A DNA stretch of 64,000 nt, taken from assembly GCF_003854275.1 (NCBI RefSeq), contig NZ_QTQP01000025.1, forward strand, positions 52,788-116,787. Reading direction: 5' to 3'. The stretch is from Burkholderia sp. Bp8963 (lineage in GTDB: Bacteria; Pseudomonadota; Gammaproteobacteria; Burkholderiales; Burkholderiaceae). Positions 53,863 through 62,352 of this stretch are shown piece by piece (position 1 is the first letter of the stretch; each line of letters begins with the position of its first letter). A program made the position numbers and the translations under genes. A model generated the notes under the pieces. That model was not told the origin of the DNA, searched no databases, and saw only the letters and a list, made by a program, of their open reading frames with translations.

Positions 53863-53961
53863 GTCGGCCAGCGCTAGCGCTCCGGCGCTTACGCATGGTC
53901 CCATGCTTCGCGGTCGGCCAGACTTGGCGCTCTGGCGCTTGTTTCGGCCCCGTGCTTCGCG
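53863..53961 (+). repeat. Tandem ~49-base intergenic repeat, locus B
   Basis: Two adjacent units (53863-53912 and 53913-53961), both ending TGCTTCGCG and beginning GTCGGCCAG, match the units at 47500-47590. They lie between divergent tartrate dehydrogenase and LysR starts. Confidence 0.78.
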
Positions 53962-54091
53962 CGCTGATTCGATGCGAAGTTTCAGGGCGGGTCTCGCCGT
54001 CGCGGCCCGCGCCCGGCGGCGTTCGATGGCATTTTATTTATTTCCATCCGGATTAAAATCGCCTGAAACGTTAATCGACTTTCCACGAATC

Positions 54092-55015
54092 GTGAACAAA
54101 TCGCCGAACCTGGACGACCTGCGCGTGTTCAGCATCGTCGTCCGCCTGACGAGCTTCAGCGCGGCGGCCGAGCAGCTTGCCGTGTCGCCGGCGTACGTCA
54201 GCAAGCGTATCGCGTTGCTCGAGGCGCAACTCGGCACGCGGCTGCTGCATCGCTCGACGCGCCGCATCACGGTGACGGAAGCCGGCGAACGCGTGCTTGC
54301 GCGCGCCGAGAAGATACTCGACGACGTCGATCATCTCGTCGATGACGTGTCGACAGCGCGCACGGTGCCGCGCGGCACGCTGCGCATCTCGAGCAGCTTC
54401 GGTTTCGGCCGGCACGTCGTCGCGCCCGCGCTGCTCGACTTCACTGAACGCCATCCGCAGCTGAACGTCCGGCTCGATCTGTTCGACCGGCTCGTCGACG
54501 TCGCGGGCGAAGGGTTCGACCTCGACATCCGGATCGGCGACGAGATCGCCGATCACCTGATCGCGCGCCGGCTCGCGGCAAATTACCGGGTGCTGTGCGC
54601 GTCGCCCGACTATCTCGCGCGGCGCGGCACACCCCGCTCGCTTGCGGAACTGTCGTCGCACGAATGCCTCGCGATCAAGGAGCGCGATCATCCGCTCGGC
54701 GTGTGGCGGCTGAACGTGCGCGGCGAGACGTCAACCGTGAAGGTTGGCGGCGCGCTGTCGACGAATCACGGCGAAGTCGCGGTGCAATGGGCGCTTGCCG
54801 GGCGCGGGATCGTGCTGCGTTCGATCTGGGAAGCCGGGCCGTTGATCGCGAGCGGCGCACTGTGTCGCGTGCTGCCGGACGCGACGCAGCCGGCGAACAT
54901 CTGGGCCGTCTATCCTGAACGCGTCGCGACGTCGGCGAAAGTACGCGTGTGTGTCGACTTTTTCGTGGATGCGTTCGCGCGTCTGGATGAGGCGGCACGC
55001 GACGGCGCCGCGTGA
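54092..55015 (+). CDS. LysR-family transcriptional regulator
   Basis: A 307-residue LysR regulator starting at GTG 54092 (NKSPNLDDLRVFSIVVRL). The helix-turn-helix is TSFSAAAEQLAVSPAYVSKR; the effector domain has the DLDIRIGDEIADHLIARRL segment typical of the CrgA/DsdC-like branch found beside tartrate dehydrogenase genes. It presumably activates the divergent dehydrogenase gene in response to tartrate or malate. No ATG start fits without truncating the DNA-binding domain. Confidence 0.85.
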   Translation: MNKSPNLDDLRVFSIVVRLTSFSAAAEQLAVSPAYVSKRIALLEAQLGTRLLHRSTRRITVTEAGERVLARAEKILDDVDHLVDDVSTARTVPRGTLRISSSFGFGRHVVAPALLDFTERHPQLNVRLDLFDRLVDVAGEGFDLDIRIGDEIADHLIARRLAANYRVLCASPDYLARRGTPRSLAELSSHECLAIKERDHPLGVWRLNVRGETSTVKVGGALSTNHGEVAVQWALAGRGIVLRSIWEAGPLIASGALCRVLPDATQPANIWAVYPERVATSAKVRVCVDFFVDAFARLDEAARDGAA

Positions 55016-55023
55016 TGCGGCGC

Positions 55024-55043
55024 AAAGGTGAGCTTTTTCGGGG
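55024..55043 (-). repeat. Single reverse-orientation iteron, near-perfect
   Basis: Plus-strand AAAGGTGAGCTTTTTCGGGG is the reverse complement of CCCCGAAAAAGCTCACCTTT, one of the best matches to the origin iteron, 10.7 kb from the end of the array and nine bases after the LysR stop. Confidence 0.82.
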
Positions 55044-55116
55044 GCATGTGCAGGCACCGGCAGGCGCGCCGTTCCGGTCCGCGGAATAGGGCGAAACGGA
55101 ACGAGGCGGAACGAGG

Positions 55117-55152
55117 CAGGACGAAAAAGGACGAAAAAGGACGAAAAAGGAC
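55117..55152 (+). repeat. 10-base tandem repeat
   Basis: Three exact tandem copies of AGGACGAAAA follow related GGAACGAGGC units. This is a simple sequence repeat in the gap before the HAD phosphatase gene's stop, probably variable in copy number. Confidence 0.75.
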
Positions 55153-55229
55153 GCTCCGATCGTTTTCGGCGGGCATGCCGAGCAAAGCGGCGATGCAGGC
55201 TTCGTCATGCATTGCGCCGCCCGGCAGCG

Positions 55230-55898
55230 TCAGGACTCCGTCAACACCTGCCGCCAGGCAAGTTCGGTCCATTGCCTGCGCTGGGCCTCCCGGCGCAGCG
55301 TGTCGTCCGGATTCACGACGCTCGGATGATGCACGGCTTGCAGCAGTGGAATGTCGTTGAGCGAATCGCTATAGCCATAGCTCCCGTCCAGTGTTTCGCC
55401 GTGCCGCTCGAGCCATGCGTGCAGTCGCGTGACCTTGCCCTCGCGATAACTCAGCACGCCGCGGGTCCGGCCGCTATAGACGCCATCCGCCACCTCCAGT
55501 TCGATGCCGATGGTGTCGGCCACGCCCAGCCGCCGCGCGATCGGCGCGACCAGATGCTCGCCCGACGCCGAAATGACCAGCACGCGGTCGCCGCGCGCGC
55601 GATGGTGTGCGAGCTGACGCAGCGCGAGCGGGAAGACGCGCGGCACGATCACAGCCTCGATGAAGCGGTCGACCCACGGTTCGACGTCGTCACGCGTGAG
55701 GCCGCGCAGCGGCGTCAGCGTGTAATCCATATAGTCTTCCATTGCCAGTGTGCCAGCATAGTAAGCACGCAGCAGTTCGGCTTCGCGCGGCAGCATGTCG
55801 GCCGGCGCCAGGCCGTGCTCGACCTGGAAACGCAGCCAGAGATGCGAACTGTCGCCGTCGACCAGCGTGTCGTCCATGTCGAAGATCGCGAGCGCCAT
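55230..55898 (-). CDS. HAD-IB family phosphatase
   Basis: A 222-residue HAD phosphatase. Motif I is AIFDMDDTLVDGDSS (nucleophile Asp7, acid Asp9), motif II VLVISASGEHLVAP, and motif IV YGYSDSLNDIPLL. It is SerB-like, acting on a small phosphorylated metabolite in the cytoplasm. It begins one base before the ATPase stop of an ABC importer, so it is the last gene of that operon and suggests that the imported compound is phosphorylated. The substrate is not known. Confidence 0.85.
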   Translation of the reverse strand: MALAIFDMDDTLVDGDSSHLWLRFQVEHGLAPADMLPREAELLRAYYAGTLAMEDYMDYTLTPLRGLTRDDVEPWVDRFIEAVIVPRVFPLALRQLAHHRARGDRVLVISASGEHLVAPIARRLGVADTIGIELEVADGVYSGRTRGVLSYREGKVTRLHAWLERHGETLDGSYGYSDSLNDIPLLQAVHHPSVVNPDDTLRREAQRRQWTELAWRQVLTES

Positions 55899-56915
55899 TT
55901 AATGCACCTCGCGAACTTGCTGGCGGTCGATCGACAGCGCGACCGCACGTCCGGCCGGCAGCAGATCGTCGACGCCGCGGTTCAGGTGGTCGACCTGCAA
56001 GCTGACGCCGTCGGCCTCGACCTGGTAGCGGATGATGTTGCCGAGCAGTTGATGGCTGCGGATGACCGCCGGCAACGGCGCGTCCGGATGGGCGGGATGG
56101 CGTGCATCCGGCTCGCAAAGGTGGATCGATTCCGGCCGGATCGCGAGATGGCCGGTCAGTTCGATCCCGAGCAGCCGGGCCGCTTCAGACGGCGACAACA
56201 GGTTGTAGCTGCCCATGAAGCGAGCGACGAACGCGTTGGCAGGACGCGTATAGACGGTCTCGGCCGTGCCTTCCTGCACGATGCGTCCGTGGTTCATCAC
56301 GAAGATGCGGTCCGATAGCGTGAGCGCTTCTTCCTGATCGTGCGTGACGAATACCGTGGTCAGGCCCAGCCGCTGCTGAATGTCGCGGATCTGTTCGCGC
56401 AGGTTGCGGCGGATGCGCGCGTCGAGCGCCGAAAGCGGCTCGTCGAGCAGCAGGATGCGCGGCTCCACCACGAGCGCGCGCGCAAGTGCCACACGTTGGC
56501 GCTGTCCCCCGGACAGCTCGTGCGGATAGCGGGCCTCCATGCCGCCCAGTTCGACGAGCCGGATCGCATCGGCCACGCGCCGCGCGGTTTCGTCGGCCGG
56601 GCGCTTGCGCATCTTGAGACCGAACGCGATGTTCTCCGCGACTGTCATATTCGGAAACAGCGCGTAGCTCTGGAACACCATCCCGATGCCGCGCCGTTGC
56701 GGCGCCAGTGCCGTGATGTCCTGGCCGTCGACGCGGATGCAGCCGGCGTCCGCGTCGGTCAGGCCTGCCAGACAGCGCAGCAGCGTGGATTTGCCGCAGC
56801 CGCTCGGCCCGAGCAGCGTGACGAATTCGCCTTGCCGGAGACCGAGCCGGATGTCCTCGAATACGGTTGTCGCGCCATAGCGCTTGGTCAGACCGTCAAT
56901 TTCCACAAAATCCAT
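55899..56915 (-). CDS. ABC transporter ATP-binding protein (spermidine/iron/AEP type)
   Basis: A 338-residue importer ATPase: Walker A LLGPSGCGKSTLLR, Q-loop MVFQSYALFPNMTV, signature LSGGQRQRVALARAL, Walker B ILLLDEPLSALD and H-loop FVTHDQEEALTLSD. A C-terminal TOBE-like domain (about 275-335) is regulatory. It serves the two permeases upstream and is the PotA/FbpC/PhnT kind. Confidence 0.9.
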   Translation of the reverse strand: MDFVEIDGLTKRYGATTVFEDIRLGLRQGEFVTLLGPSGCGKSTLLRCLAGLTDADAGCIRVDGQDITALAPQRRGIGMVFQSYALFPNMTVAENIAFGLKMRKRPADETARRVADAIRLVELGGMEARYPHELSGGQRQRVALARALVVEPRILLLDEPLSALDARIRRNLREQIRDIQQRLGLTTVFVTHDQEEALTLSDRIFVMNHGRIVQEGTAETVYTRPANAFVARFMGSYNLLSPSEAARLLGIELTGHLAIRPESIHLCEPDARHPAHPDAPLPAVIRSHQLLGNIIRYQVEADGVSLQVDHLNRGVDDLLPAGRAVALSIDRQQVREVH

Positions 56916-56923
56916 AAGGAAAC

Positions 56924-57706
56924 CTATTTGTTGTTTGAGCGGCCGAGCCGATTGGCCAGCCAGGTCAACACGAGTGTGCACAGGAAGTAATTCATCACCA
57001 GCGCGCTGGTGAAGTGGCCACTGCGCGCATTCAGGCTGTACAGATAGACCTGCAGCGTTTCGTAGCGTGCACCGACCAGCATGTTGGCGAACACGAATTC
57101 GCCGAACAGAAGCGAGAACGACAGGAACAGCGACGCCATCAGCGCTTTGCGCAGATTCGGCAGAATCACCTGCATGAACGCGCGCGGCGTGCTCGCGCCG
57201 AGCAGGCAGGCGGCGTCCATCAGGCCGGCGACATCGAGTCCGCGCAGGCTGTCGGCGAGTGCGCGGTACATGAAAGGCAACGCGATCGTGAAGTAGCTGC
57301 CGATCAGGATCCACGGCGTGCCGACGATCTGCACCGATCCGTCGGCGAACAGCTGCAGCAGACCGACCGACGCGACGACCGGCGGCATCGAGAACGGCGT
57401 CAGGATCAGCACGTTCATCCAGCGGTCGGCGCGCGGGAAGCGGTAGAACACGACGAATGCCGCGGGCACGATCACGAGCGTGGCGAGCAACAGCGTGCCC
57501 GCGCAAATCAGCAACGAATGGGCAAACGCAGTCAGGAATCTCGCGTCGTGCCAGAGCTGCAGGTGCCAGTCGAGCGTCAGTCCTTCGGGCAGGATCGACG
57601 CTTCCCATCGCGTCGACAGCGAGTAGAGCAGTGTCGCCAGGATCGGCAACGTGAGCAGGAGGCTCAGCAGCGCAACGACACAGCGATGGAGGCGATCAGC
57701 GCGCAT
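56924..57706 (-). CDS. ABC transporter permease, second subunit
   Basis: A 260-residue inner-membrane permease with about six helices and the coupling-loop motif DAACLLGASTPRAFMQVILPN (EAA loop) that contacts the ATPase. It overlaps the first permease gene by 11 bases and is eight bases before the ATPase gene. It resembles PotC/PhnV-type subunits. Confidence 0.88.
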   Translation of the reverse strand: MRADRLHRCVVALLSLLLTLPILATLLYSLSTRWEASILPEGLTLDWHLQLWHDARFLTAFAHSLLICAGTLLLATLVIVPAAFVVFYRFPRADRWMNVLILTPFSMPPVVASVGLLQLFADGSVQIVGTPWILIGSYFTIALPFMYRALADSLRGLDVAGLMDAACLLGASTPRAFMQVILPNLRKALMASLFLSFSLLFGEFVFANMLVGARYETLQVYLYSLNARSGHFTSALVMNYFLCTLVLTWLANRLGRSNNK

Positions 57707-58586
57707 GGTAGCTCCTCTTCAATAGCCATTGGTTGACGGCGGCGATGAGCGCGAGCAACGCAACGAGCAGCACCGACAGCGCGGCGGCCAGGTCCGGCTG
57801 CAGATCGAGGTTGCCGGACACGAGGCTCGCAATGCGCACGGTCACGAGGTTGACGTTGCCCGAGGTCAGCGCAAAGGCGGTCGCATATGCGCCCATTGCA
57901 TTGGCTAGCAGCAGGATGAAGGTGCCCAGCAACGCCGGCGCGAGCACCGGCAGCGCGATGTGCCGCCAGTACGCCCAGCGCGTTGCACCGAGCAGCGCGG
58001 CGGCCTCCTGCCACTGATCGTCGAGCGCATCGAGCGCCGGATACAGGAGGAGCAAGCCGAGCGGCAACTGGAAATACGTGTAAAGCAGGATCAGTCCGTT
58101 GCGCGAATACAGATGAAAGTCCTGCAGCAAGCCCCACTCGCGCAATAGAAGCGTGAGCGCGCCGTTGGTGCCGATCAGGATGATGAACGCGAACGCCAGC
58201 GGCACGCCGGACAGGTTGCTCGTCATATTGGTGAGCGCGATCACCACGTTTCTCAGCCGGCTGTCGACGCGGCGCAGCGACACGGCGCCGAGCAGTGTGA
58301 TCAGCAGCGCAATGACGCTCGAATGGAGCGAGAGGCGCAGGCTGTTGTCGAACGCCTGGCGGTAGAACGGTGAGCCCAGAATGGCCCGGAAATGCTCGAG
58401 CGACAGGCCATGCTCGCCCGTCACGCTGTGCGCGAGCACCCAGCCCATCGGCGCGACGCAGAACAGGCCCAGCAGCGCGAGCGTCGGCATGAGCAGGAGT
58501 GCCGAGCGCCAGTAGCGCAGGCGACGTGAACGGGCAGGCGGGGCGCCGACGCGCATCGTTAGCGGCGAAGAGAGGGAAGTTTTCAT
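57696..58586 (-). CDS. ABC transporter permease, first subunit
   Basis: A 296-residue inner-membrane permease, about six or seven helices, with EAA loop QEAAALLGATRWAYWRHIALP. PotB/PhnU-like. Start ATG 58586 (MKTSLSSPL) is chosen because the upstream in-frame sequence is not membrane-like. It is separated from the binding-protein gene by 110 bases that hold a hairpin. Confidence 0.87.
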   Translation of the reverse strand: MKTSLSSPLTMRVGAPPARSRRLRYWRSALLLMPTLALLGLFCVAPMGWVLAHSVTGEHGLSLEHFRAILGSPFYRQAFDNSLRLSLHSSVIALLITLLGAVSLRRVDSRLRNVVIALTNMTSNLSGVPLAFAFIILIGTNGALTLLLREWGLLQDFHLYSRNGLILLYTYFQLPLGLLLLYPALDALDDQWQEAAALLGATRWAYWRHIALPVLAPALLGTFILLLANAMGAYATAFALTSGNVNLVTVRIASLVSGNLDLQPDLAAALSVLLVALLALIAAVNQWLLKRSYHAR

Positions 58587-58646
58587 TGGATCGGTGGTGT
58601 CGAGAGGCCACACGAACGCCGAGGCGAGCGGGCCGTCTGCCGCGTC

Positions 58647-58678
58647 GGGGCGGCGTCGCCGTCGGGCAGCGACGCCCC
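58647..58678 (-). other. Intercistronic hairpin between binding protein and permease
   Basis: A GC-rich stem-loop with a 3-base bulge (58647-58656 region pairing with 58669-58678). Such structures between a binding-protein gene and its permease genes commonly stabilise the upstream message or reduce read-through, giving more binding protein. Confidence 0.5.
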
Positions 58679-58696
58679 CTGACATGCGGCGCGTGC

Positions 58697-59755
58697 TTAT
58701 TGCATGTTGACGATCACCTGCTCCTGCCACTGGCGCGGCAGCTGCTTCTGCGTGTTTTCCCAGGCGGCGATATCGCCGATCGGCCTCGCGACGCGGTATT
58801 GCGCAGCCGGCAGCAGCTTGGCGGCGATATCCTGCGGAATCCTGACTTCCGCGCGGATCGGACGCGCATAGCCACGCGCCAGGTTGACCTGGCCGGCATC
58901 GCTCAGGATGTACTCACGCGCGAGCATCGCTGCGTTCGGGTGCTTCGCGTACTTGTTGATGATCGTCGAGTAACCGTAGGTTAGCGAACCGTCCTGCGGA
59001 ATCGACACGTCGAAGCGCGAACGATCGATCTTGTCGCGGTAGGCGAGCGCATTGAAGTCCCACTGGATGCCGACTTCCACTTCGCCCTTTTCCAGGTTCG
59101 CGATGTTCGGGTCGTTCAGCGTCAGGCGGCCCTGCTTCGCCAGTTGCGCGAACAGGTCGAGCGCCGGTTTCAGGTTCTTCTCGTTGCCGCCCAGCGCATA
59201 TGCGGCGGCGAGCACCGCGCTGCTCGCGCGCGCGGAGGTGCTCACGTCACCGAGCGCGACCTTGTACTTGCCCTTGAGCAGGTCGGCCCAGGTCTTCGGC
59301 GGGTTCTTCACGAGCTTGTTGTTGACGATGAACGCAATGGTGCCGGTATACGACACCAGCCATTGGCCGTCCTTGTCTTTCGCCCACGCGGGGATCTGAT
59401 TCCACGTCGTCGGCTTGTACGGCTGCGTGACGCCCTTTTGCACCGCCACCGGCGCAAAGGTATAGCCGACGTCGCCGATGTCGCCGCTCGCGTTGTTCTT
59501 CTCGGTTTCAAACTTGGCGATTTCCTCGGCCGAGCTCAGGTCGGTGTCCTGGTGCTTCAGGCCGTATTTCTGGGTCAGTTGCGCCCACGTGTCCTGCCAG
59601 TTGGCCCAGTCGGCAGGCATGCCGAGGCTGTTGACCGCACCTTCCTTCTTCGCGGCGACGATCAGGTTGTCGGTGTTCTGCGCAAACGCGGTAGCGACGG
59701 TCAGTGTCAAGGCGCCAGCCATGCAGCCGGCAATCAGGGTTCGCACGGTAATCAT
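58697..59755 (-). CDS. Periplasmic substrate-binding protein of an ABC importer
   Basis: A 352-residue family-1 solute-binding protein with a signal peptide at 1-25 (LIAGCMAGALTLTVATAFAQ). The mature protein begins NTDNLIVAAKKEGAVNSLGM, like binding proteins for iron, thiamine, putrescine or 2-aminoethylphosphonate. First gene of the importer operon, divergent from the GntR regulator. The ligand cannot be assigned; the HAD phosphatase and TIM-barrel neighbours hint at a phosphorylated or phosphonate compound. Confidence 0.85.
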   Translation of the reverse strand: MITVRTLIAGCMAGALTLTVATAFAQNTDNLIVAAKKEGAVNSLGMPADWANWQDTWAQLTQKYGLKHQDTDLSSAEEIAKFETEKNNASGDIGDVGYTFAPVAVQKGVTQPYKPTTWNQIPAWAKDKDGQWLVSYTGTIAFIVNNKLVKNPPKTWADLLKGKYKVALGDVSTSARASSAVLAAAYALGGNEKNLKPALDLFAQLAKQGRLTLNDPNIANLEKGEVEVGIQWDFNALAYRDKIDRSRFDVSIPQDGSLTYGYSTIINKYAKHPNAAMLAREYILSDAGQVNLARGYARPIRAEVRIPQDIAAKLLPAAQYRVARPIGDIAAWENTQKQLPRQWQEQVIVNMQ

Positions 59756-59761
59756 CCTCTG

Positions 59762-59769
59762 GACTAGTC
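59762..59769. promoter_or_regulatory. GntR operator copy at the importer promoter
   Basis: GACTAGTC, an 8-base palindrome directly upstream of the binding-protein start (within GGACTAGTCA). The same core recurs next to the regulator start. Confidence 0.62.
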
Positions 59770-59931
59770 AAAAAAACAGCGCGAATAGTAGAGGCCGAAT
59801 GTGTCAGTTTTGCGTCCGGGCGGTCGCGCTCCGGTTTGGAGTCCGGAAGATCGAGTATTTCATCGGTCTTTATGCGGTAAATTTGCGCGATTTCGCGGAT
59901 GTCACACGGCCGTCATCATGCTTTGGCAAAA

Positions 59932-59966
59932 AGACTGGTCTCGAAGAACGACAATTGGACTAGTCC
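59932..59966. promoter_or_regulatory. GntR operator copies at the regulator start
   Basis: AGACTGGTCT (59932-59941) and the perfect palindrome GGACTAGTCC (59957-59966) lie 25 bases apart, the second ending four bases before the GntR-family ATG. With the copy at 59762 they indicate autoregulation and control of the divergent importer. Confidence 0.62.
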
Positions 59967-59970
59967 TGAG

Positions 59971-60717
59971 ATGAGCGATCGTCCTCCTACCCAGATCACG
60001 CAGATCCGCCAGGCGCTGGCCGGCCAGATCGACAGCGGCCTGCTCACGCCCGGCATGAAGTTGCCGTCCGAGCGCGAGCTGTGCGAGCTGTTCGACACCA
60101 CCCGAATCACGCTGAAGGATGCGCTGCTGGCTCTCGAGGCGGAAGGACTGATCTATCGCGAGGAGCGGCGCGGCTGGTTCGTGGCTTACCCGCGGCTGAA
60201 CTACAACCCGCTCTATCGCACCTATTTCCAGCGGATGGTCACGCTGCAGAAGCGCGAGGTGGAAACCCGCGTGGTTGCGACCAGCCAGGTGGTCGCGAGC
60301 CCGGTGCTGTGCAGGGAAATGGAATTGGCGCCGCTGACTCGCCTATACCAGATCTGCCGCCTGCGCTACCTCGACGGCCGGGCGGTGTCGTATGTCGAGC
60401 ATTTCCTGAAGCCGGAGCGTTTCCCCAACATCCTGGAGCGCGACCTGTCGAAATCGCTGACGCTGACCTACATGCGGCACTACGACCTGCATTTTTCCCG
60501 TTCGCGCTTCGAGATCTATCCATCGGCCGCGCGCGGCGAGGTCGCGCAGCACTTGAACGTCACGCCGGGCAGCCCGATCCTGATGATCGCGAGGGTCAAT
60601 TACGACCAGCATGGCATGCTCGTCGACTGCGACCACGAATACTGGCGCCACGACGCGGTGCGCATTTCGGTCGACAGTCAGGCGGAACAACCATTGGGCG
60701 TAGAAGATGCGGCATGA
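59971..60717 (+). CDS. GntR-family regulator with UTRA domain
   Basis: A 248-residue HutC-type regulator. The winged helix is at about 8-75 (LPSERELCELFDTTRITLKD), and the UTRA ligand domain follows (LARLYQICRLRYLDG-like core, PGSPILMIARVNYDQHGMLV). It is divergent from the importer operon and overlaps or abuts the TIM-barrel gene. UTRA domains bind small metabolites, often sugar phosphates or phosphonates; the ligand here is presumably the importer substrate. Start ATG 59971 is directly after an operator copy. Confidence 0.86.
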   Translation: MSDRPPTQITQIRQALAGQIDSGLLTPGMKLPSERELCELFDTTRITLKDALLALEAEGLIYREERRGWFVAYPRLNYNPLYRTYFQRMVTLQKREVETRVVATSQVVASPVLCREMELAPLTRLYQICRLRYLDGRAVSYVEHFLKPERFPNILERDLSKSLTLTYMRHYDLHFSRSRFEIYPSAARGEVAQHLNVTPGSPILMIARVNYDQHGMLVDCDHEYWRHDAVRISVDSQAEQPLGVEDAA

Positions 60718-60751
60718 GCGCCCCGAACGCGCCACGTCATCGAGCAATCAC

Positions 60752-61840
60752 ATGCCTCATTCCATGCAAGCGATTCAGAACCGGTTCGACGCGCTGTTGA
60801 GCCACAACGTGCAAGAGCCATCTCGTTGGCCTGTTCGCGGTCTCACGTGGGACCTGGCCGCGAGACTGCTGCAGCGGCTCGACAGCGTGCGGCTGTTCGG
60901 CCACGCGTATCCATTGCTGACCAACCTGACGCACGGACGCTATCGGCCGATCGACCTGCTCGATTTTGCGTGGCGCCACGAACTCGACGGCGTATGCATT
61001 CATCTGCTGGACGGGGAAGCGCGCAGCCTGAGCCGGATGAGCGATGACGAATTGCGCATAGTCGCGCGCCGTGCCGAGACGCTCGGCTTGGCGGTCCACC
61101 TGGAGATCAGCAGCACGGCGCGCGTCGACGTCGATGAAGCGGCACGGATCGCTCAGGTCATGGCGGTGCGCAACCTGCGGGTCTACGCACGCTACGAGGG
61201 CCGGCTGTCTGCCGTCATGGACCGGATCGAGGCCGATCTGCGCTACATCGCGCAACTGGCGGACCGCTGTGATTTGCACGTCGATTTCGAACAGCACGAA
61301 GAACTCAAGAGCGCGGAGATCGCGGCGCTGCTGCGTCGCGTCGATCACCCGCGCGTCAATGCGCTGTTCGACTTCGGCAACATGATCAACGCCGGTGAAG
61401 CGCCGCTGCAGGCGTTGCGGACGTTGGCACCGCACATCCGTCAGGTCCACATGAAGGGCGTGCGCATCGTGCCGGAAGCGCGAGGATTCGGCCATTACGG
61501 CGTGCTGCAAGGCAGTGCCGACGATGCGCTGCCCGGCGCGCGGATGCTGTTCGAACTGTTGATGCTGGGGGAGGACGCGCCGCAAGTGATCGCCTTCGCC
61601 CTTGAGCAGGAAAACCACTATCCCGCGCCGGCATTCCGGCTGATCGACGAAGAGCCGGACCCGTTCATTCCGTACCGCGCGATGAGCGATACGCCGCTAC
61701 CCGCGGGTTATACCGTCGAACAGATGATGGACGGGGAGGAGCGTTGGGCGATCAACCAGATTGCCTATGTGCGCGGGATGCTGCGGGAGTTGAGGGTGCT
61801 GGCGGAGTGCGCGCTGCGCGCGTCGCCTCACAGCCGCTGA
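60752..61840 (+). CDS. Sugar-phosphate isomerase/epimerase-like TIM barrel
   Basis: A 362-residue protein of the AP-endonuclease-2/xylose-isomerase-like barrel superfamily. Candidate metal-site segments are VDFEQHEELKS, NALFDFGNMINAG, IRQVHMKGVRI and FALEQENHY. The specific reaction is unknown; it is co-oriented with the GntR gene (an in-frame ATG at 60707 would overlap it) and likely converts the imported compound after dephosphorylation. I chose ATG 60752 because the preceding residues look non-conserved; ATG 60764 is also possible. Its end overlaps the convergent membrane-protein gene by 13 bases. Confidence 0.72.
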   Translation: MPHSMQAIQNRFDALLSHNVQEPSRWPVRGLTWDLAARLLQRLDSVRLFGHAYPLLTNLTHGRYRPIDLLDFAWRHELDGVCIHLLDGEARSLSRMSDDELRIVARRAETLGLAVHLEISSTARVDVDEAARIAQVMAVRNLRVYARYEGRLSAVMDRIEADLRYIAQLADRCDLHVDFEQHEELKSAEIAALLRRVDHPRVNALFDFGNMINAGEAPLQALRTLAPHIRQVHMKGVRIVPEARGFGHYGVLQGSADDALPGARMLFELLMLGEDAPQVIAFALEQENHYPAPAFRLIDEEPDPFIPYRAMSDTPLPAGYTVEQMMDGEERWAINQIAYVRGMLRELRVLAECALRASPHSR

Positions 61841-62292
61841 TCCCTCGCCAGCATCAGCACGCGCGCCCAGCGCAGCGCGTCGTTCTTGTCCGTCATCGGC
61901 AGCTTCCATTCGCTGCGCGACGCATCGCGGACACGCACGACGAGATGCCAGCGCCCACCGATCGGCGCGGCCTGGCAGCCGTCGAGTTGCGACAGCGTAT
62001 AGCGGCCGTCGTCGCCATCGTGCGACAGCCACAGCAGCCCTTGCGTCGCGGACACGCGCAGCTCGCCCCACGCGCGATGCACGACGTGGGTCCAGCCTTC
62101 TTCCTTCGTGTTCGGCGCGATGTCGCGGCGGCGCTTGATCCACCAGGCAACGAGCGCGATCAGCAGCGCGGCGGCGACTGCCGCGGCGGTCACGGCGACC
62201 GGCTGGCCGAACTGGGCGGCGATGACGTGAAACGTATGAATCGCGCCCCACACGAGAGCGATGAGCGCGAACAGGGCAATGAATATCGGCAT
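61828..62292 (-). CDS. Membrane protein of unknown function
   Basis: A 154-residue protein with two N-terminal membrane helices (about 4-20 and 27-48) and a C-terminal soluble domain (WTHVVHRAWGELRVS onward), which may be PH-like. No function assigned. The start at 62292 (MPIFIALFAL) puts the first helix at the N-terminus; it precedes the patatin gene's stop by about 60 bases on the same strand. Confidence 0.7.
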   Translation of the reverse strand: MPIFIALFALIALVWGAIHTFHVIAAQFGQPVAVTAAAVAAALLIALVAWWIKRRRDIAPNTKEEGWTHVVHRAWGELRVSATQGLLWLSHDGDDGRYTLSQLDGCQAAPIGGRWHLVVRVRDASRSEWKLPMTDKNDALRWARVLMLARDQRL

Positions 62293-62352
62293 GTCGGAAT
62301 CAGAAAAGGAACGGACCGGCGCAGGCATCGCGCCGGGCCGTCTTGCACGACG

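Noticed and set aside
52874..54091. Long open frame upstream of the tartrate-locus LysR gene
   Set aside because: It is antisense to the tartrate dehydrogenase gene and crosses the tandem repeats. The LysR domain begins at GTG 54092.
59869..59882. CTTTATGCGGTAAA as a sixth parS
   Set aside because: The right half lacks CATAAA, so the palindrome is broken. It lies 19 kb from the parS cluster in the GntR promoter region.
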